Source of the DNA: Macrocystis pyrifera
Lineage: Eukaryota > Sar > Phaeophyceae > Laminariales > Laminariaceae
Assembly: GCA_031763025.1 (NCBI GenBank)
Contig: JASSKH010000031.1
Location: 2,604,001-2,668,000 of the forward strand
DNA length: 64,000 bases
Direction of reading: 5' to 3'
Both the position numbers and the translations under genes were made by a program. Positions 45,693 to 57,332 of the stretch are shown piece after piece; the stretch's first letter is position 1; each line of letters starts with the position of its first letter. The notes beneath the pieces were generated by a model. The model saw only the letters and a list, made by a program, of their open reading frames with translations, was not told the origin of the DNA and ran no database searches.

Positions 45693-45699
45693 GCTGAAA

Positions 45700-47040
45700 G
45701 CTGGTTGGTCAATGATGCTTGAATCATGCCCCTCGGATTTCTTTAGGGGGGGGGGGTCAAGGTAGATTTGGAGTTGGAATTTGCTTGCGCCCGGAATGCA
45801 TGTGATACTCGTAGCCGACCTCGATGTTCTGAAACTCTAGCGGTGTCACCATTTAGCTGGGATTGTTTAGCGCTGGGGATGCGTGTGTGCGCGTTGCGTG
45901 CGGACGAAACCGTACACTGGGGAAGGTGGCGGGGCAGACGACTGCTACTATCAGGTGCCAGGTAGATCTCAAAAGATTCCGAGCTCTTGTTTGCTAGTTT
46001 GCTGCTTCAGCGAACGAGACTACTGCTACTACCTCTCTGCTGTAGCGACTGGCGACGGCGGAGGAAAGAACCGCTGTCGTGCTCAATGAATGTGTCAATC
46101 GCACGAGCGATCGTGCTGTTTTTTTTATCCCTCTTGCGATCGTTGGAATTTCGTCCAAACAGCCGCCCCCCCCCCCTGGCACCTCTCGCCTCGGGTGTCC
46201 CAGCCAACATTAACTAATTCTCCTGTAGCTGAAGATGCGCCTGCGCCCCCACGCCTCTGATTTAATATCGTCGCCCCTGGTTTGATTATCGCTCGATATA
46301 CTTAATGACATCACGATGCATGGCAGGGTGTAGGGGTGGTGCACCCGGAATTTTCTAAGAATTCTCCAGAGGCTCCTCGCTCGAGGAGCTCTGTGTCTCC
46401 CTCACCCCAAAACGGACGTTATGAAACGTGAACTTGACCCGCCGGTGACCGTCCCATGGCCTACTGCTGTAGTATGGACGTGGGTCTAAGTCGATTTATT
46501 GTGTCAAAAATATTTATATATATATATGTTGGGCACGGAATATCATTAGACGCGAGTCGTGCGTGGGAAGGAAGAAAGGGCCAAAATCTTCTCGCCATAG
46601 AAAATGCCAGGCACAAACCGTACGTTGGTGGCGAGGAGAGCCTGCTATAGGTGACCGTCGATCTGAGTTTTACGAGTACGACTACGTATAGGAGAAGAAG
46701 AGAAAAGAAAGAGGGCAAGAAGATAATAAATGGGAAGTTAAGCAACAACAAAAAAACTTCTGGAGGTTTTTTGGTTGAGAAGCCTCATCAATCATACATA
46801 CGTTGACAAAAAAGTACTATGTACCCCGTCGTACGTATCACATGTCCGATGGTGAACACTCTTATTCTCAATTTGTATAACTGAGTCTCTGTTTGGGTAT
46901 ATGCAAATCTGTCTGTCTGTCGGTCTGTCTGTCCGCAAGGCTTATATTTTCGAACACTTTCCATTGACCGATATGTAAGCTCGTTATAGATGATATTCGT
47001 ACGACGTATTCGACCCTTACGGACCTTATATACTGAAACA
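45700..47040. other. non-coding stretch, nothing recognised
   Basis: Several short unmatched frames, a CTGTCTGTCTGT stretch at 46908-46932. Confidence 0.5.
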
Positions 47041-47048
47041 TACCATAC

Positions 47049-47600
47049 CACCAGGCAAATTTAGCCGTATAATATATCCACGACATCGTACCATGGTACC
47101 ATACTGCAGACGTACCATACCATATGCTGTGTTTTTCCCTGTCGAGATCGAGCGTCTATCGTGTATCGTCGCACGAGCTGAAATAATATTTTTTTGGTGT
47201 ACTTCGCGTTTCCGTTCGCATACTATAGCAGGTATTTTACGGTACAAAGGGAGTGGGTTACTTTTTGTGCCACAGCAAAACTATCTACGAGTACTACTGT
47301 AGTGCTGTATCCGTCTCGAGTGGCATATCACCAGGCAAATTTAGCCATATGATACATCCACGACATGGTACCATGGTACCATACCGCAAACGTACCATAC
47401 CATATACTGTGTTTTTCCCTGTCGAGATCGGGCGTCTATCGTGTCTCGTCGCACGAGCTGAAATAATATTTTCTTGGTGCACTTCGCGTTTCCATTCGCA
47501 TGCTATAGCAGGTATTTTACAGTACAGCAGTAGTGGGTTACTTTTTGTGCCACATCAAAATTATCTACGAGTACTACTGTAGTGCTGTATCCGTCTCGAA
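47049..47600 (+). repeat. 280-bp tandem direct repeat, two units
   Basis: CCAGGCAAATTTAGCC starts at 47051 and 47331. Both units carry TACCATGGTACCATAC and TACGAGTACTACTGTAGTGC. Confidence 0.85.
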
Positions 47601-47815
47601 TGACAAAACAATTGCATACTATCGCAGGTCTTTTACAGCAGCGAAAGGCAAAAAATGTTTTTTTTCAGGTTTGGGAGGATACCGTAGGACGCCGCCGGCA
47701 GCAGTGGATTGCTTTCTACTTTTCGCCTTTATTTTATGGCGATCCTCATCGTATGTTTCGGCACTCGCAAATAATAACCCGCCAGTTGAAAATACAAGTC
47801 AATCTGTCGAATTCC
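47490..47815 (+). repeat. left direct-repeat block of the helicase region
   Basis: GCAGGTATTTTACAGTAC, AATTATCTACGAGTACTA, CGCAGGTCTTTTACA, TTTCAGGTTTGGGAGGATAC, TTTCTACTTTTCGCCTTTAT and AATAATAACCCGCCAGTTGA recur in 50850-51380. Confidence 0.75.
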
Positions 47816-47863
47816 CTAGGTTTACCTAGGGTTATCTACAAGCAAAATTAATTTGTGTGTACG

Positions 47864-48140
47864 TTTTATACGTGCAGTGCTATCTTTTGTGTCGGGAAGA
47901 TATCCGACGATGTGCGGCATGAAGAGTTTCGTCGTTCATCGCCCATAAAAATCCCCGGCAGGACAGAGGCAGAGTGTCTTCTCGAATGTTCTACGTGCAC
48001 AAGTACCTGTATTACAGTATGTGTGTAAGTTTTATACGTGCAGTGCTGTCTTTTGTGTCGAGACGATATCCGACAATGTGCGGCATGAAGGAAGAGTTTC
48101 GTCGTCCATCGCTCATAAAAACAATCCCCAAGACCAATGG
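47864..48140 (+). repeat. tandem duplication of about 110 bp
   Basis: GTTTTATACGTGCAGTGCT...ATATCCGACGATGTGCGGC and its near copy about 160 bp later (48029). Confidence 0.75.
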
Positions 48141-48179
48141 CCATGTGGCTTGCGCGACGGCGTTCGTCAACGAGACGAC

Positions 48180-48830
48180 TCCAAGACGGGTATTTATCCC
48201 AGATCTCGTGCCTGGCGATTCGTACTCAGCAAACAGCCCCAATACGTCCTTCTCGGCGTGACGAACAACGCCGACGCGGTAGTCCTGGACATCGAGTTCG
48301 ACCCACGAGAGCCATACCTTCGTAATACGGTCACCGGATATCCTGTCGTCGAAATACAGTGTCCACCTACGCGAGTGCTCATCTACATCTTGGGCTGAAG
48401 CTGGACGGGCTCTCTCGAGGTGTCATCGGCTGCTGTCCGGTTAACAGGAAGGTCTCCATCGTTGGTGAAGGCAGGCGGAAATTCACCATAAACAGAATGC
48501 AGGTGCCTCTGTCTCTTGGTATTCTTTCCTAGTCTATCGAGCGCAAGGCGAAACACTCCCTAAACTTGTGCTCGACATTCGTAAGCCAGTAGACGGCTAT
48601 ATGGACAGCGCGGCTGTCTACGTCGCTCTGTCCCGAGCAACCGATGCCAGCAAGTTGTTCTTGCTGTCGCCGGTTACTCTCGACGATCTGACCCATCCAC
48701 AGGACGACGACGTAGCGGCTGTGATCGACTACCTCGAACGCCTCGACCAGGCTACACTAGCCTTGTTCTTGGATGATCCCTCTACATTCCGACCGGCCAC
48801 GACAAGGCCTCCGGCTAGTTATACATCCCA
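48180..48830 (+). pseudogene. PIF1-like (Helitron/transposon-type) DNA helicase, C-terminal part, frameshifted
   Basis: In successive frames: GVTNNADAVVLDIEFDPREP and PTRVLIYI (48260-48398), LKLDGLSRGVIGCCPV and RMQVPLSLG (48400-48522), then YRAQGETLPKLVLDIRKP and AAVYVALSRATDASKLFLLS (48536-48680). The last is the motif V/VI of PIF1-type SF1B helicases. Two one-base shifts (near 48395 and 48523) break it. Walker A/B motifs are not present upstream, so it is a 5'-truncated remnant. No Rep domain or Helitron end was seen, so assignment to Helitrons is open. Confidence 0.75.
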
Positions 48831-48979
48831 CGCCAACGACGGACAAACAGACACCGGCTCCATCCGCCCTTTACTTTTTCTACCGCCCAATGAGAACAAC
48901 AATTATTTCTTCTTCAACGCCGCCATCGCCTCCGCTATATATAGCTGCTTGGGAAGGACACCCTCTTCCCAACCCAACC

Positions 48980-49990
48980 ATGGCAATACCAGCTGGAGCC
49001 ATCTTCTTCTCCACTCTTGCGGCTGTGCGTGCCTGCATGTTCGACGGCAAGCCTCTCCAACGCACCCTCTTGGTAAGTTCTTGCTTGTTTTGTTGTCTAC
49101 ATCTCGTCGTAAAAATTCCCCCCAATACTTACGGACGCCCGCAAGTACCCATATATATATACTACGTTGTGCTTTCATGTGTCTTCCAATAATAAACGTT
49201 TCATTATATCATTTCGTGCGGTAAGCGTCGCATTCTTTTGTGGAATGCAGGATTCTTTGGCTCAAGCACGTGACAAGATCCTTGGTAGTAGCGGCATACC
49301 GGGCGCAGCATCCGTAATGGGAACGCCGGGCTCCATATACGACGCGATCACCCTTCGACCTGATGATCAACTCCACCCCAACAGCGGATGGCCAGGTGAC
49401 GTCGTGGAACGGCATGCTCGTATCGTGTACACTCGGACGGCTCTCGGCTTCAACTGGCACTACACTACCGATTGCCATATCGAGGACCATTGCCATATCG
49501 AGATAACCGCATCCCAATGTGCACGATGGCGACATCCCGCACCAGTCTTGCTTCCGCACGGACCACCCCCAGCCACTCCAGGATGCAGTCAATGCCTTAT
49601 TCCTGACCGGAGCCGCCTCCGACTTCTCATTTCCTGGACCTGCTCCGTGCCCCCCCTGCGACGAGAGCTGCGCCCGGCACGTCAGCACATCCATATGGTC
49701 GATTCTTCCTTGGAGTGCGGACAACGCCCCAGATCGCGTTTTCTTCACGTCTCCCCGTGTAGACATCTACGAGGGCGCCGGAGAGCCGCCGGCACCGTCA
49801 CCCATTTTGATGATAGGCGTTGAGTATTGCCTCGTAGCTGTCATCTACTCCATTCCGAACCATGACCCAGTTGCGTTCTAGAGGGCGGTGGTTGAAGTAC
49901 GATTGTATACTCGGGGGGAGTACCACGTCTTGCGACGATTACGACAATGACCGATATCATGGTTGCCAGCACATCTATGTCTACCTTCGA
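48980..49990 (+). pseudogene. possible ubiquitin-hydrolase-like protein, intron-bearing, frameshifted
   Basis: ATG at 48980 opens MAIPAGAIFFSTLAAVRACM...; a donor TTG/GTAAGT (49073) and acceptor GTGGAATGCAG (to 49250) give a 178-bp intron in phase 0, then DSLAQARDKILGSSGIPGAA. After about 49500 the sense continues in a second frame (HPQPLQDAVNALFLTGAASD, PCPPCDESCARHVSTSIWSI, VEYCLVAVIYSIPNH) and after 49880 in a third (RGRWLKYDCILGG). The pattern of Cys pair, then Y-L-AVIY-H, then GRW-YD is like the C-terminal half of ubiquitin-specific proteases, but similarity is weak. Directly downstream of the helicase remnant, so possibly part of the same element. Confidence 0.4.
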
Positions 49991-50241
49991 AAGTCTATGA
50001 CCTTGCCTGTTCCCCAGGCACAAACGACAGCATACCGTAGTGCTAGCTACCACGAGCGCGCGAGCCAAGAACGCTCGGAGACAATCGAGGCAACTAGACA
50101 AGGAAGGACCGATCATGCCTCCGCCTTACCGAAGTCCTGGCCACTACGACGTGGGGAGCGCAGCTGTGCCCTGCCGACTCGAGTCCGACGTACCGCCGCC
50201 TTGAGCGTCTCACGTGTTCTTCACATGTGTGTTGAAACGTT

Positions 50242-50673
50242 TTGATTTTTGCCTGCCTTCTTCTTTCCCTCTTTTTGCTAGAACGCATTTGGCAGAAATG
50301 TTGCACGGCGCGTCCAGCCCGTAAAATTTCGAGTTCTGCGCAGCTACATTTATATTTTCTGTTTGGTCGACAGAGTGTTGTTTACGGGGTGCATGTACGT
50401 AACGATCATCGGCGAAATGTCTACTTGTATGCCTTTCGTCATCTTGGACTTTACTGCGGCGTTGTATTTGGTATGGGTGTGTTCGCGACACGTCGAGGTC
50501 ATCGCAATCTGCGCGATGCGACTGTGATATTATGTTTTGGCTTTTTGCTTCGAAATAGCGGCAACAGCAGCATCTTCAAACAAGTAATATTCTACGTAGC
50601 AAGTATCTGCGTCGCGAGAGAATTTCCACACCTCCGTCCAACCTTTTCTTGTATAGTAACACCTAGGGAATAG
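50242..50673 (+). other. unassigned open frame of 143 codons
   Basis: Frame with hydrophobic segments (LHLYFLFGRQ, LGLYCGVVFGMGVF). No family recognised; may be chance. Confidence 0.2.
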
Positions 50674-50847
50674 CAGGGCAACCCTTGCCCTGCTCTATAA
50701 TGTGTAACAATCCACAAAATGTTTTTCAATGGCCGACAAAGCGTCGTCATTCGCGTACTATAGCAGTAGAGCCTGGTATCAGTATAGGGCTACCCTATAT
50801 AGACACCCTATACGATATGATATTTCCATAGTACTTTATTCATGTTT

Positions 50848-51480
50848 TTTGCCCCCTAGAGCATGCACCCACCTCATTTCTCATTTGGCCAGCAACTTCG
50901 CATACTACAGCACAAGCAGGTATTTTACATTACGACAACAGGAGTGGATTACTTCTTGTGCGACAACAAAATTATCTACGAGTACTATTATTGAAAAATT
51001 GCATACGACTACTAAAAAATTGCATACGAACTATCGTAGGTCTTTTACAACAACAGCAGTTAGTTGATTACTTTCTACTTTTCGCCTTTATTTGTATTTT
51101 GCTATCCTCGTCCTATGTTTCGGTACTCGCAAAAAGAATGACCCAAAATTGCATACTACCGTAGGTCTTTTACAACAGCAGTTATTAGTAGTTGATTACT
51201 TTCTACTTTTCGCCTTTATTTGTATTTTGCGATCCTCATCGCATGTTTCGGTACTCGCCAAAATAATAACCCGGCAGTTGAAAATACGTCAATCCGTCCA
51301 ATGTGTAACAACACACAACAAAAAGTGTTTTCTTTTCAGGTTTGGGAGGATACCGTGTAGGACGCCGGCGGCAAGCTCTTGCCCCCTAGAGCATGCATCC
51401 ACCACACAGTTCTCATTTCGCCAACAACGACTATTTCGCGGTACACAGATCTCTTGTCAAGCTGTCGTTTACTGGTTATA
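50848..51480 (+). repeat. right direct-repeat block of the helicase region
   Basis: Two internal units (51030-51150 and 51145-51290) with TTTCTACTTTTCGCCTTTAT, and TTTCAGGTTTGGGAGGATAC near 51335. TTGCCCCCTAGAGCATGCA occurs at 50848 and 51379. Confidence 0.75.
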
Positions 51481-52084
51481 AACAACCGGCATGTTTTGCT
51501 TTGGCCAAGAGAGCGTCGTCAGCTTTCTGACTGATTGTTGAAGATCTCTCCCCGTTCATGTTTCATTTTTCATTGGCCAACAGTCCTGTATTTAGCCCTG
51601 CAACCCCAATTACACCTCAATGATATCGGTCCCATTGCTGTGGTACTGGTGCGGGTGCTCGTGTGCCGTCTTTGTGTGCTGCTGCTGGATATATGTCCCC
51701 GCCGAGTACTATAAGGACCACTCCTAACGAACAACAAAAATCACGATTCGTGAGATTTTTGTCGTGAAAAACCGTGATTTTTTTGCCGTGAAAAAAATCA
51801 CGATTCATGACGCCAATTTGTTTTAGCTTTTCCCTAAAAAATACAAAATCACGATTCGTGACATTTGTCGTGCCTCAAAATACGCCTGATCAAGGCACTA
51901 CGCAACCCACGCGCTCCAACGGAATCCGAAGGTCGGTATCGGGGCATGGCAGACTCTGCTTCGAACGCCGCTTGTGGACAACGGGTGGCCACCCAAAGAC
52001 ACACCGCTGGGCGCGGGCTAACGAGGACGTTGTGGCCTCGAAATTTCGAGGAGGAGGAGCCACTGCTGGAAGACAAACTCGAAA

Positions 52085-52665
52085 GATCTTTGTCAACGAT
52101 CCTTTTTTACGATCGTTTGTCAACAATCCTTTTTTACGATCGTTTGTCAACGATCCTTTTTTACGATCGTTTGTCAACGATCCTTTTTTACGATCGTTTG
52201 GCAACGATCCTTTTTTACGATCGTTTGGCAACGATCCTTTTTTACGATCGTTGAACGATCCTTTTTGCATTTAACGATCCTTTTTTACGATCGTTGTCAA
52301 CGATCCTTTTTTACGATCGTTCAACGATCATTTAACGATCCTTTTTTACGATCGTTGAACGATCATTAAATATTTAACGATCTTTTTTACGATCGTTGAA
52401 CGATCATTTAACGATCCTTTTTTACGATCGTTGAACGATCATTTAACGATCTTTTTTAGGATCGTTGAACGATCATTTTTAACGATCCTTTTTTTCCGAT
52501 CGTTGAACGATCATTTGTTTTAACGATCCTTTTTTCCGATCATTGAACGATCGTTTTTAACGATCCTTTTTTACGATCGTTGAATGATCACTTTTAACGA
52601 TCCTTTTAGACGACTCTCATTTACGATCGTTGAACGATCCTTTTCAACGATCTTTTTTTGCGATG
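52085..52665 (+). repeat. AACGATCC-TTTTTT-ACGATCGTT array
   Basis: About 20 units of 20-40 bp, each a short inverted repeat; the first six are nearly regular at 27 bp. Absent from copy B of the host element. Confidence 0.9.
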
Positions 52666-53001
52666 AAAATGACCTGAGGATGTCCTAGGCCAGGCCGGGC
52701 AGACGGCCTGCGAAATAGAATCTCGCGAAACGAGCTTGGCCAACGGTCGGTGAAGTTGGAATCTCGCAGACTGGGTCAGGCTTTGGCCCGTGATTCGAAT
52801 ATGGCACGGGCTCGGCCAGGTGCGGACGGCCCAGCCCGGCCTGGCCGTGCCCCGCTCTCGAGAGTTGGCTCCACCCCCTAAAAACGTTGGGTTTGAAATA
52901 TCAGAATTTTAACTATCTGGAAATATCACGAAACCCGACGTTTTTCCGCTTATTTTTTCGTTAGAACTGAAATGTCACGGACCGTGTGATCTTTTGGCAT
53001 G

Positions 53002-53549
<548 letters not shown>

Positions 53550-53606
53550 CATGCGCAAAAGTTACGAATCGTGATTTTTTTTTCGGTTCGTTAGGAGTGG
53601 CCCTAA

Positions 53607-54129
53607 CAAGTGGTACCGATATAGTCAAAAGTAGACACTCTCTGCCTGAGCCAAACACAGCACTCTGGGGTTGCGTCTGTGCTGGTCCCGACTGGCCTCT
53701 CCCGTCACTCTCAACAACAGTTACTCCACCTGCGACTTCACCAAAAAAGAGACACGCAAACTGAGAACAGCGCTCGAATGCATTTCATCGAGCGCAACAA
53801 CAATCTTCTAATAATAATAAAATTAATATGGTTTAGAATTCCGACACTATGTATCCAATGAATGTTCGAGGATCGGGTGGCACGTACCTTATGTATATCG
53901 TTAGCCAAAGGCAGGTCTCATCGCTTTGAACTCGTGCTGATGGGGGGTATATGGAAAACTGTGTCCAAGTGATAATATATGTGTTCTGGTGGAGGCTATG
54001 TTGAAATTCCTGGTACCTTAGTACCCCCCCCCCCCTTGCCGGAAACATTCTAGTGGCAAGCGGTCGGGGGTCACTGTTCAGCAAGGCCTCGCACTATTGG
54101 TAACCCTGAATGACCCTGCCCTGTGTCAG
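53607..54129. other. non-coding stretch
   Basis: Nothing recognised. Confidence 0.5.
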
Positions 54130-54209
54130 AATCACGACAAAAAAAGACACGATTCACGACAAAAGTCTCACGAATCGTGATTTTTTTTGTTCGTTAGGAG
54201 TGGCCCTTA
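54130..54209 (+). mobile_element. right-end fragment of the CCACTCCTAACGAAC family
   Basis: CACGATTCACGACAAAAG...TTCGTTAGGAGTGGCCCTTA. Confidence 0.7.
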
Positions 54210-54221
54210 GCAGTGTTGTTG

Positions 54222-55700
54222 TACATGACATGCTTTATACCTGGTTGGTGATATGAGAGAGCTTACACTGGGGGCAGGAATCGATTCCACTTCTTGGGTG
54301 CCTAGACAAAAAATATTCAAAAAATTCCTGCAGACTGCAGCAAGCCGAGCAAGTAGCTGTGTGCATGGTGCGTAGCAGCCAACATGACAACAGCAATGAG
54401 CAACAGGTAGGTACTCGTAAGCACATACTTGCTGACTGCTGGCCTCTCCGCTGCTGCGAGCATCGCACCACTGCTTCAGTGCTGCCGCTGCTCTGCTGTG
54501 CTGTCTATCTAAAACAAAAGCAGAAGAAGAGCACGCCAGCAGCAGCAGCAGTAGAAATCAATTTGTGCCGTTACACACCAAATACGTCAGGAGACATGCC
54601 AACCAAGGCAAAACGTGAACTGTGAAGGGTGTAGGGCCGAGTGTTCAATACTAAAACCTACCTACAGCAGTAGTAGTAGTATTTTGATGTCACAGTCGAG
54701 GCCTGTCTTCATAGGCAAAGTTGCTTTCCGTCATGGGCTAAAAATTATGTCTCATATGACATATCTTTACAGAGCAAGCACAGACAGGCTCTGATTAACC
54801 ATCCACCGTACAGCGCGGCTCTTCTACCGCACGTGCATGTGGTGTTGCCGACTGTTGATGCTGTAGTTAGCTGGCAGTCAGCACGCCTCTGCGCTGTTGG
54901 TGTCGATGTCTGTTGCCAGAGTCACACACTGCTGTGTGCAACAGCCCCAACATGTACGGTCGCACGATCGCGGACAGCGTAATAGAGAGAGGTGTGTTGT
55001 TGCAGGATGATCGATCTCAGGGTCAGAAAAGCAGCTACTACGGGGGTCCATAGTTAACAAGACCAAATTTTGTTAGTAGAAATAGATAAATATATAGGTT
55101 TTTATGTATACCATAGGTCCTATTCACTATGGACCCCCGTAATAGCAACTAAAGCAATACAGCGCAGACCTACGCGCATACATGTATACCTGCCACACGT
55201 GCCCGTGGCTGCCCACTGTGCTACTGCTGCTGCTGCTGCTGCTGCTGCTGAACGGCAGGGTTGAAGTGTGTTGTCGTACGCAGCTGGGGCTCTCTGCTCT
55301 GCTGGTGTTTTGAATTGTCTTCTGTCTGTGTTGTGTATTGTCAGATGCTGTGTGGGGTTGTCTGTAGTATTCAGAAGCAAAAAAACGGTATTTGTACACA
55401 CATACTCAACAGCACATGAAACCACAAAGATGCGACATTTCAGAGGTACGTGCTAAATAAGGCCTCTCGCACTGAAACCAGGGAAATCGTCTTATTATCT
55501 ACTCCCGCCGGGAAAAAAACTTTGAGCGCCCGCCACGATCTTCAGAGTGCACATACATATCGCGCCGAGACCTAGACCAATGCGTCCGGCCGGGTTTCCC
55601 GTGTCGGAGTACCTACTGTTTTGCCGAAAAGTGCTCGTGCGAAGAGAAAAGTTGGCAAAAGTACGAAAATTTGACAAACATACGTACACATATATTTATT
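54222..55700 (-). repeat. 1.4-kb duplicated segment, copy 2 (inverted)
   Basis: Homologous to 21690-23045. It contains the MITE at 55038-55142, absent from copy 1, and differing lengths of the CTG/CAG tract (55207-55233). Confidence 0.85.
55038..55142 (+). mobile_element. MITE family M1, copy 10 (with empty site known)
   Basis: 105 bp, TA at 55036-55037 and 55143-55144. The duplicated segment copy 1 shows a single TA at this point. Confidence 0.92.
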
Positions 55701-55704
55701 ATAC

Positions 55705-56040
55705 CGGCCAGAGAGGGGTAATACATTTATTTCATCAACTTCGGCGCATTTTTTGTCGTTTGGGCAATCCATTGACGGTTTCACCTCGAACCACAACACC
55801 GCAAAAAAAAAAACTTCGAAAAAATCGACCAAATATTATTCGTCGACGTCGTTTGCTCGTTTGGTACCAGGTAATTAATCACTTTCGACTCGAGTACTCG
55901 TACATGTACGTACTCGTACTGGCTTTTGTTTGGGCTCATCGATCCCGGTCCCCGACGTGGATGCCACACGTACAGGCTAGGCCGGGATCCATCTGCATAA
56001 CCCCCAACTGCCACTTTCTGGCAACACTGCTGTAGCGGCA
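55705..56040. other. upstream region of the Gly-rich ORF
   Basis: No clear promoter element. Confidence 0.4.
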
Positions 56041-56793
56041 ATGCCTGAAAAAGGCGAAGGCAGCAGCGAGGCTAAAGACGGCGGGCCAAGGTCTTCGCAG
56101 GAGGGGGCGTCCCCAGCTGCTGCTGCCACCACTGCTGCCGAGCCGGGAAGGAAATCCGACGATGGCCGGAAGCCCAAAACCACCGGGACCAGCAATAATA
56201 GCAAGCGAGAGGGAAAAGAAGAGGGTGCAGCAGACAATACATCGCCGACATCACCCGTGGCTCTCTCCGACAGCGGTGGTGGCATAAGTAGCGGTCCTGC
56301 TGCTGCTGTAGCAGCGGGCGGCAAAGATGAGAGCAAGCGAGATGCAGCAGGGTCAGGTCGTGGTGAGCAAAGACAATCGGGTGATGGCCACGGAAATGGA
56401 GACAAGGTGGAGGGCGGCGCTGGCGGAGAGAAAGGGTCAACGGCGACGCAAGCAGCGACACCACCACCATCATCAGAAGCTACGACCAACGCAGATGGTA
56501 GTGGTGATGGTGGTGGTGGTGGTGGTGGTGAAAACGCGGATAGTCGAAGAAATAAAGGTGACGACAAACCAGGCGGTGCTCACGATGGAAAGTCAGGTCT
56601 CGACGCGGCTACTGCTACTGGTGCTGGTGCTGGTGCTGGTGCTGCATCTGGAGGAGCGGGTGATGGCGCTGCCGGCACGAACGAAGCTGGCGCTGTCGGT
56701 GGGGAGGGAGGTGGCAAGGAGAAGGAGAGCTCGGGTGGTGGCGATGGTGGCGAGAAGAAGCAAAACGATGGCACGGGTGAGAGCACAATGTAA
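56041..56793 (+). CDS. Gly/Ser/Ala/Glu-rich low-complexity protein, 250 codons
   Basis: Single uninterrupted frame from ATG 56041 to TAA 56791-56793, no introns. The protein is rich in Gly, Ala, Ser, Glu, Lys, with Gly runs and an alternating Gly-Ala stretch (about residues 195-215), no membrane segment and no recognised domain: an intrinsically disordered protein if expressed. GC-rich triplet repeats (GGT, GCT) could also keep such a frame open by chance, and the minus strand has long frames as well. Function unknown. Confidence 0.45.
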   Translation: MPEKGEGSSEAKDGGPRSSQEGASPAAAATTAAEPGRKSDDGRKPKTTGTSNNSKREGKEEGAADNTSPTSPVALSDSGGGISSGPAAAVAAGGKDESKRDAAGSGRGEQRQSGDGHGNGDKVEGGAGGEKGSTATQAATPPPSSEATTNADGSGDGGGGGGGENADSRRNKGDDKPGGAHDGKSGLDAATATGAGAGAGAASGGAGDGAAGTNEAGAVGGEGGGKEKESSGGGDGGEKKQNDGTGESTM

Positions 56794-56972
56794 ACGGGAC
56801 CAGGCCAACACAGCAGCAGTAGTGACACCACAGCACGTCATGCCTGCGAGTACTGCACTGCTGCTGTAGACTACGCGTACGAACTAAAGTTAGTTAGTTG
56901 TCTACAACAACAACGTGCTCGTATACGAGTATTCATGTTCACTCCAAATGGTCTTTATATTGAATGATATAC

Positions 56973-57077
56973 TTACGGGGGTCCATACTTAACGGGACCA
57001 AGTTTTGTTATTAAAAATAGGTAAATATATAGGTTTTTATGTGTACCGTAGGTCCTACTAACTATGTACTCCCGTAA
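56973..57077 (+). mobile_element. MITE family M1, copy 11
   Basis: 105 bp; TA follows, left flank TATAC. Confidence 0.8.
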
Positions 57078-57080
57078 TAC

Positions 57081-57254
57081 AATTACTACTACTACTACTA
57101 CTACTATTACGGGGGTCCATAGTTAACAGGACCAAATTTTGTTAGTAAAAATATGTAAATACATAGGTTTTTATGTATACCACAGGTACTGTTAACTATG
57201 GACCCCCGTAATACTACTACCGCTACTACTACTACTACTACTACTACGACTACG

Positions 57255-57307
<53 letters not shown>

Positions 57308-57332
57308 CGCTACTACCGCTACTACTACTAAT
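57081..57332 (+). repeat. (TAC)n microsatellite split by MITE copy 12
   Basis: TAC units at 57084-57106 and 57213-57332. Confidence 0.9.
57107..57211 (+). mobile_element. MITE family M1, copy 12
   Basis: 105 bp, TA at 57105-57106 and 57212-57213, inserted in a (TAC)n microsatellite. Confidence 0.9.

Noticed and set aside
48180-49990. Confident Helitron call
   Set aside because: No Rep domain, TC/CTRR ends or 3' hairpin were seen; PIF1 helicases also occur outside Helitrons.
51890-52274. Repeating peptide frames (NDRKKGSL and NDPFLRSF)
   Set aside because: They are translations of the AACGATC array on both strands.
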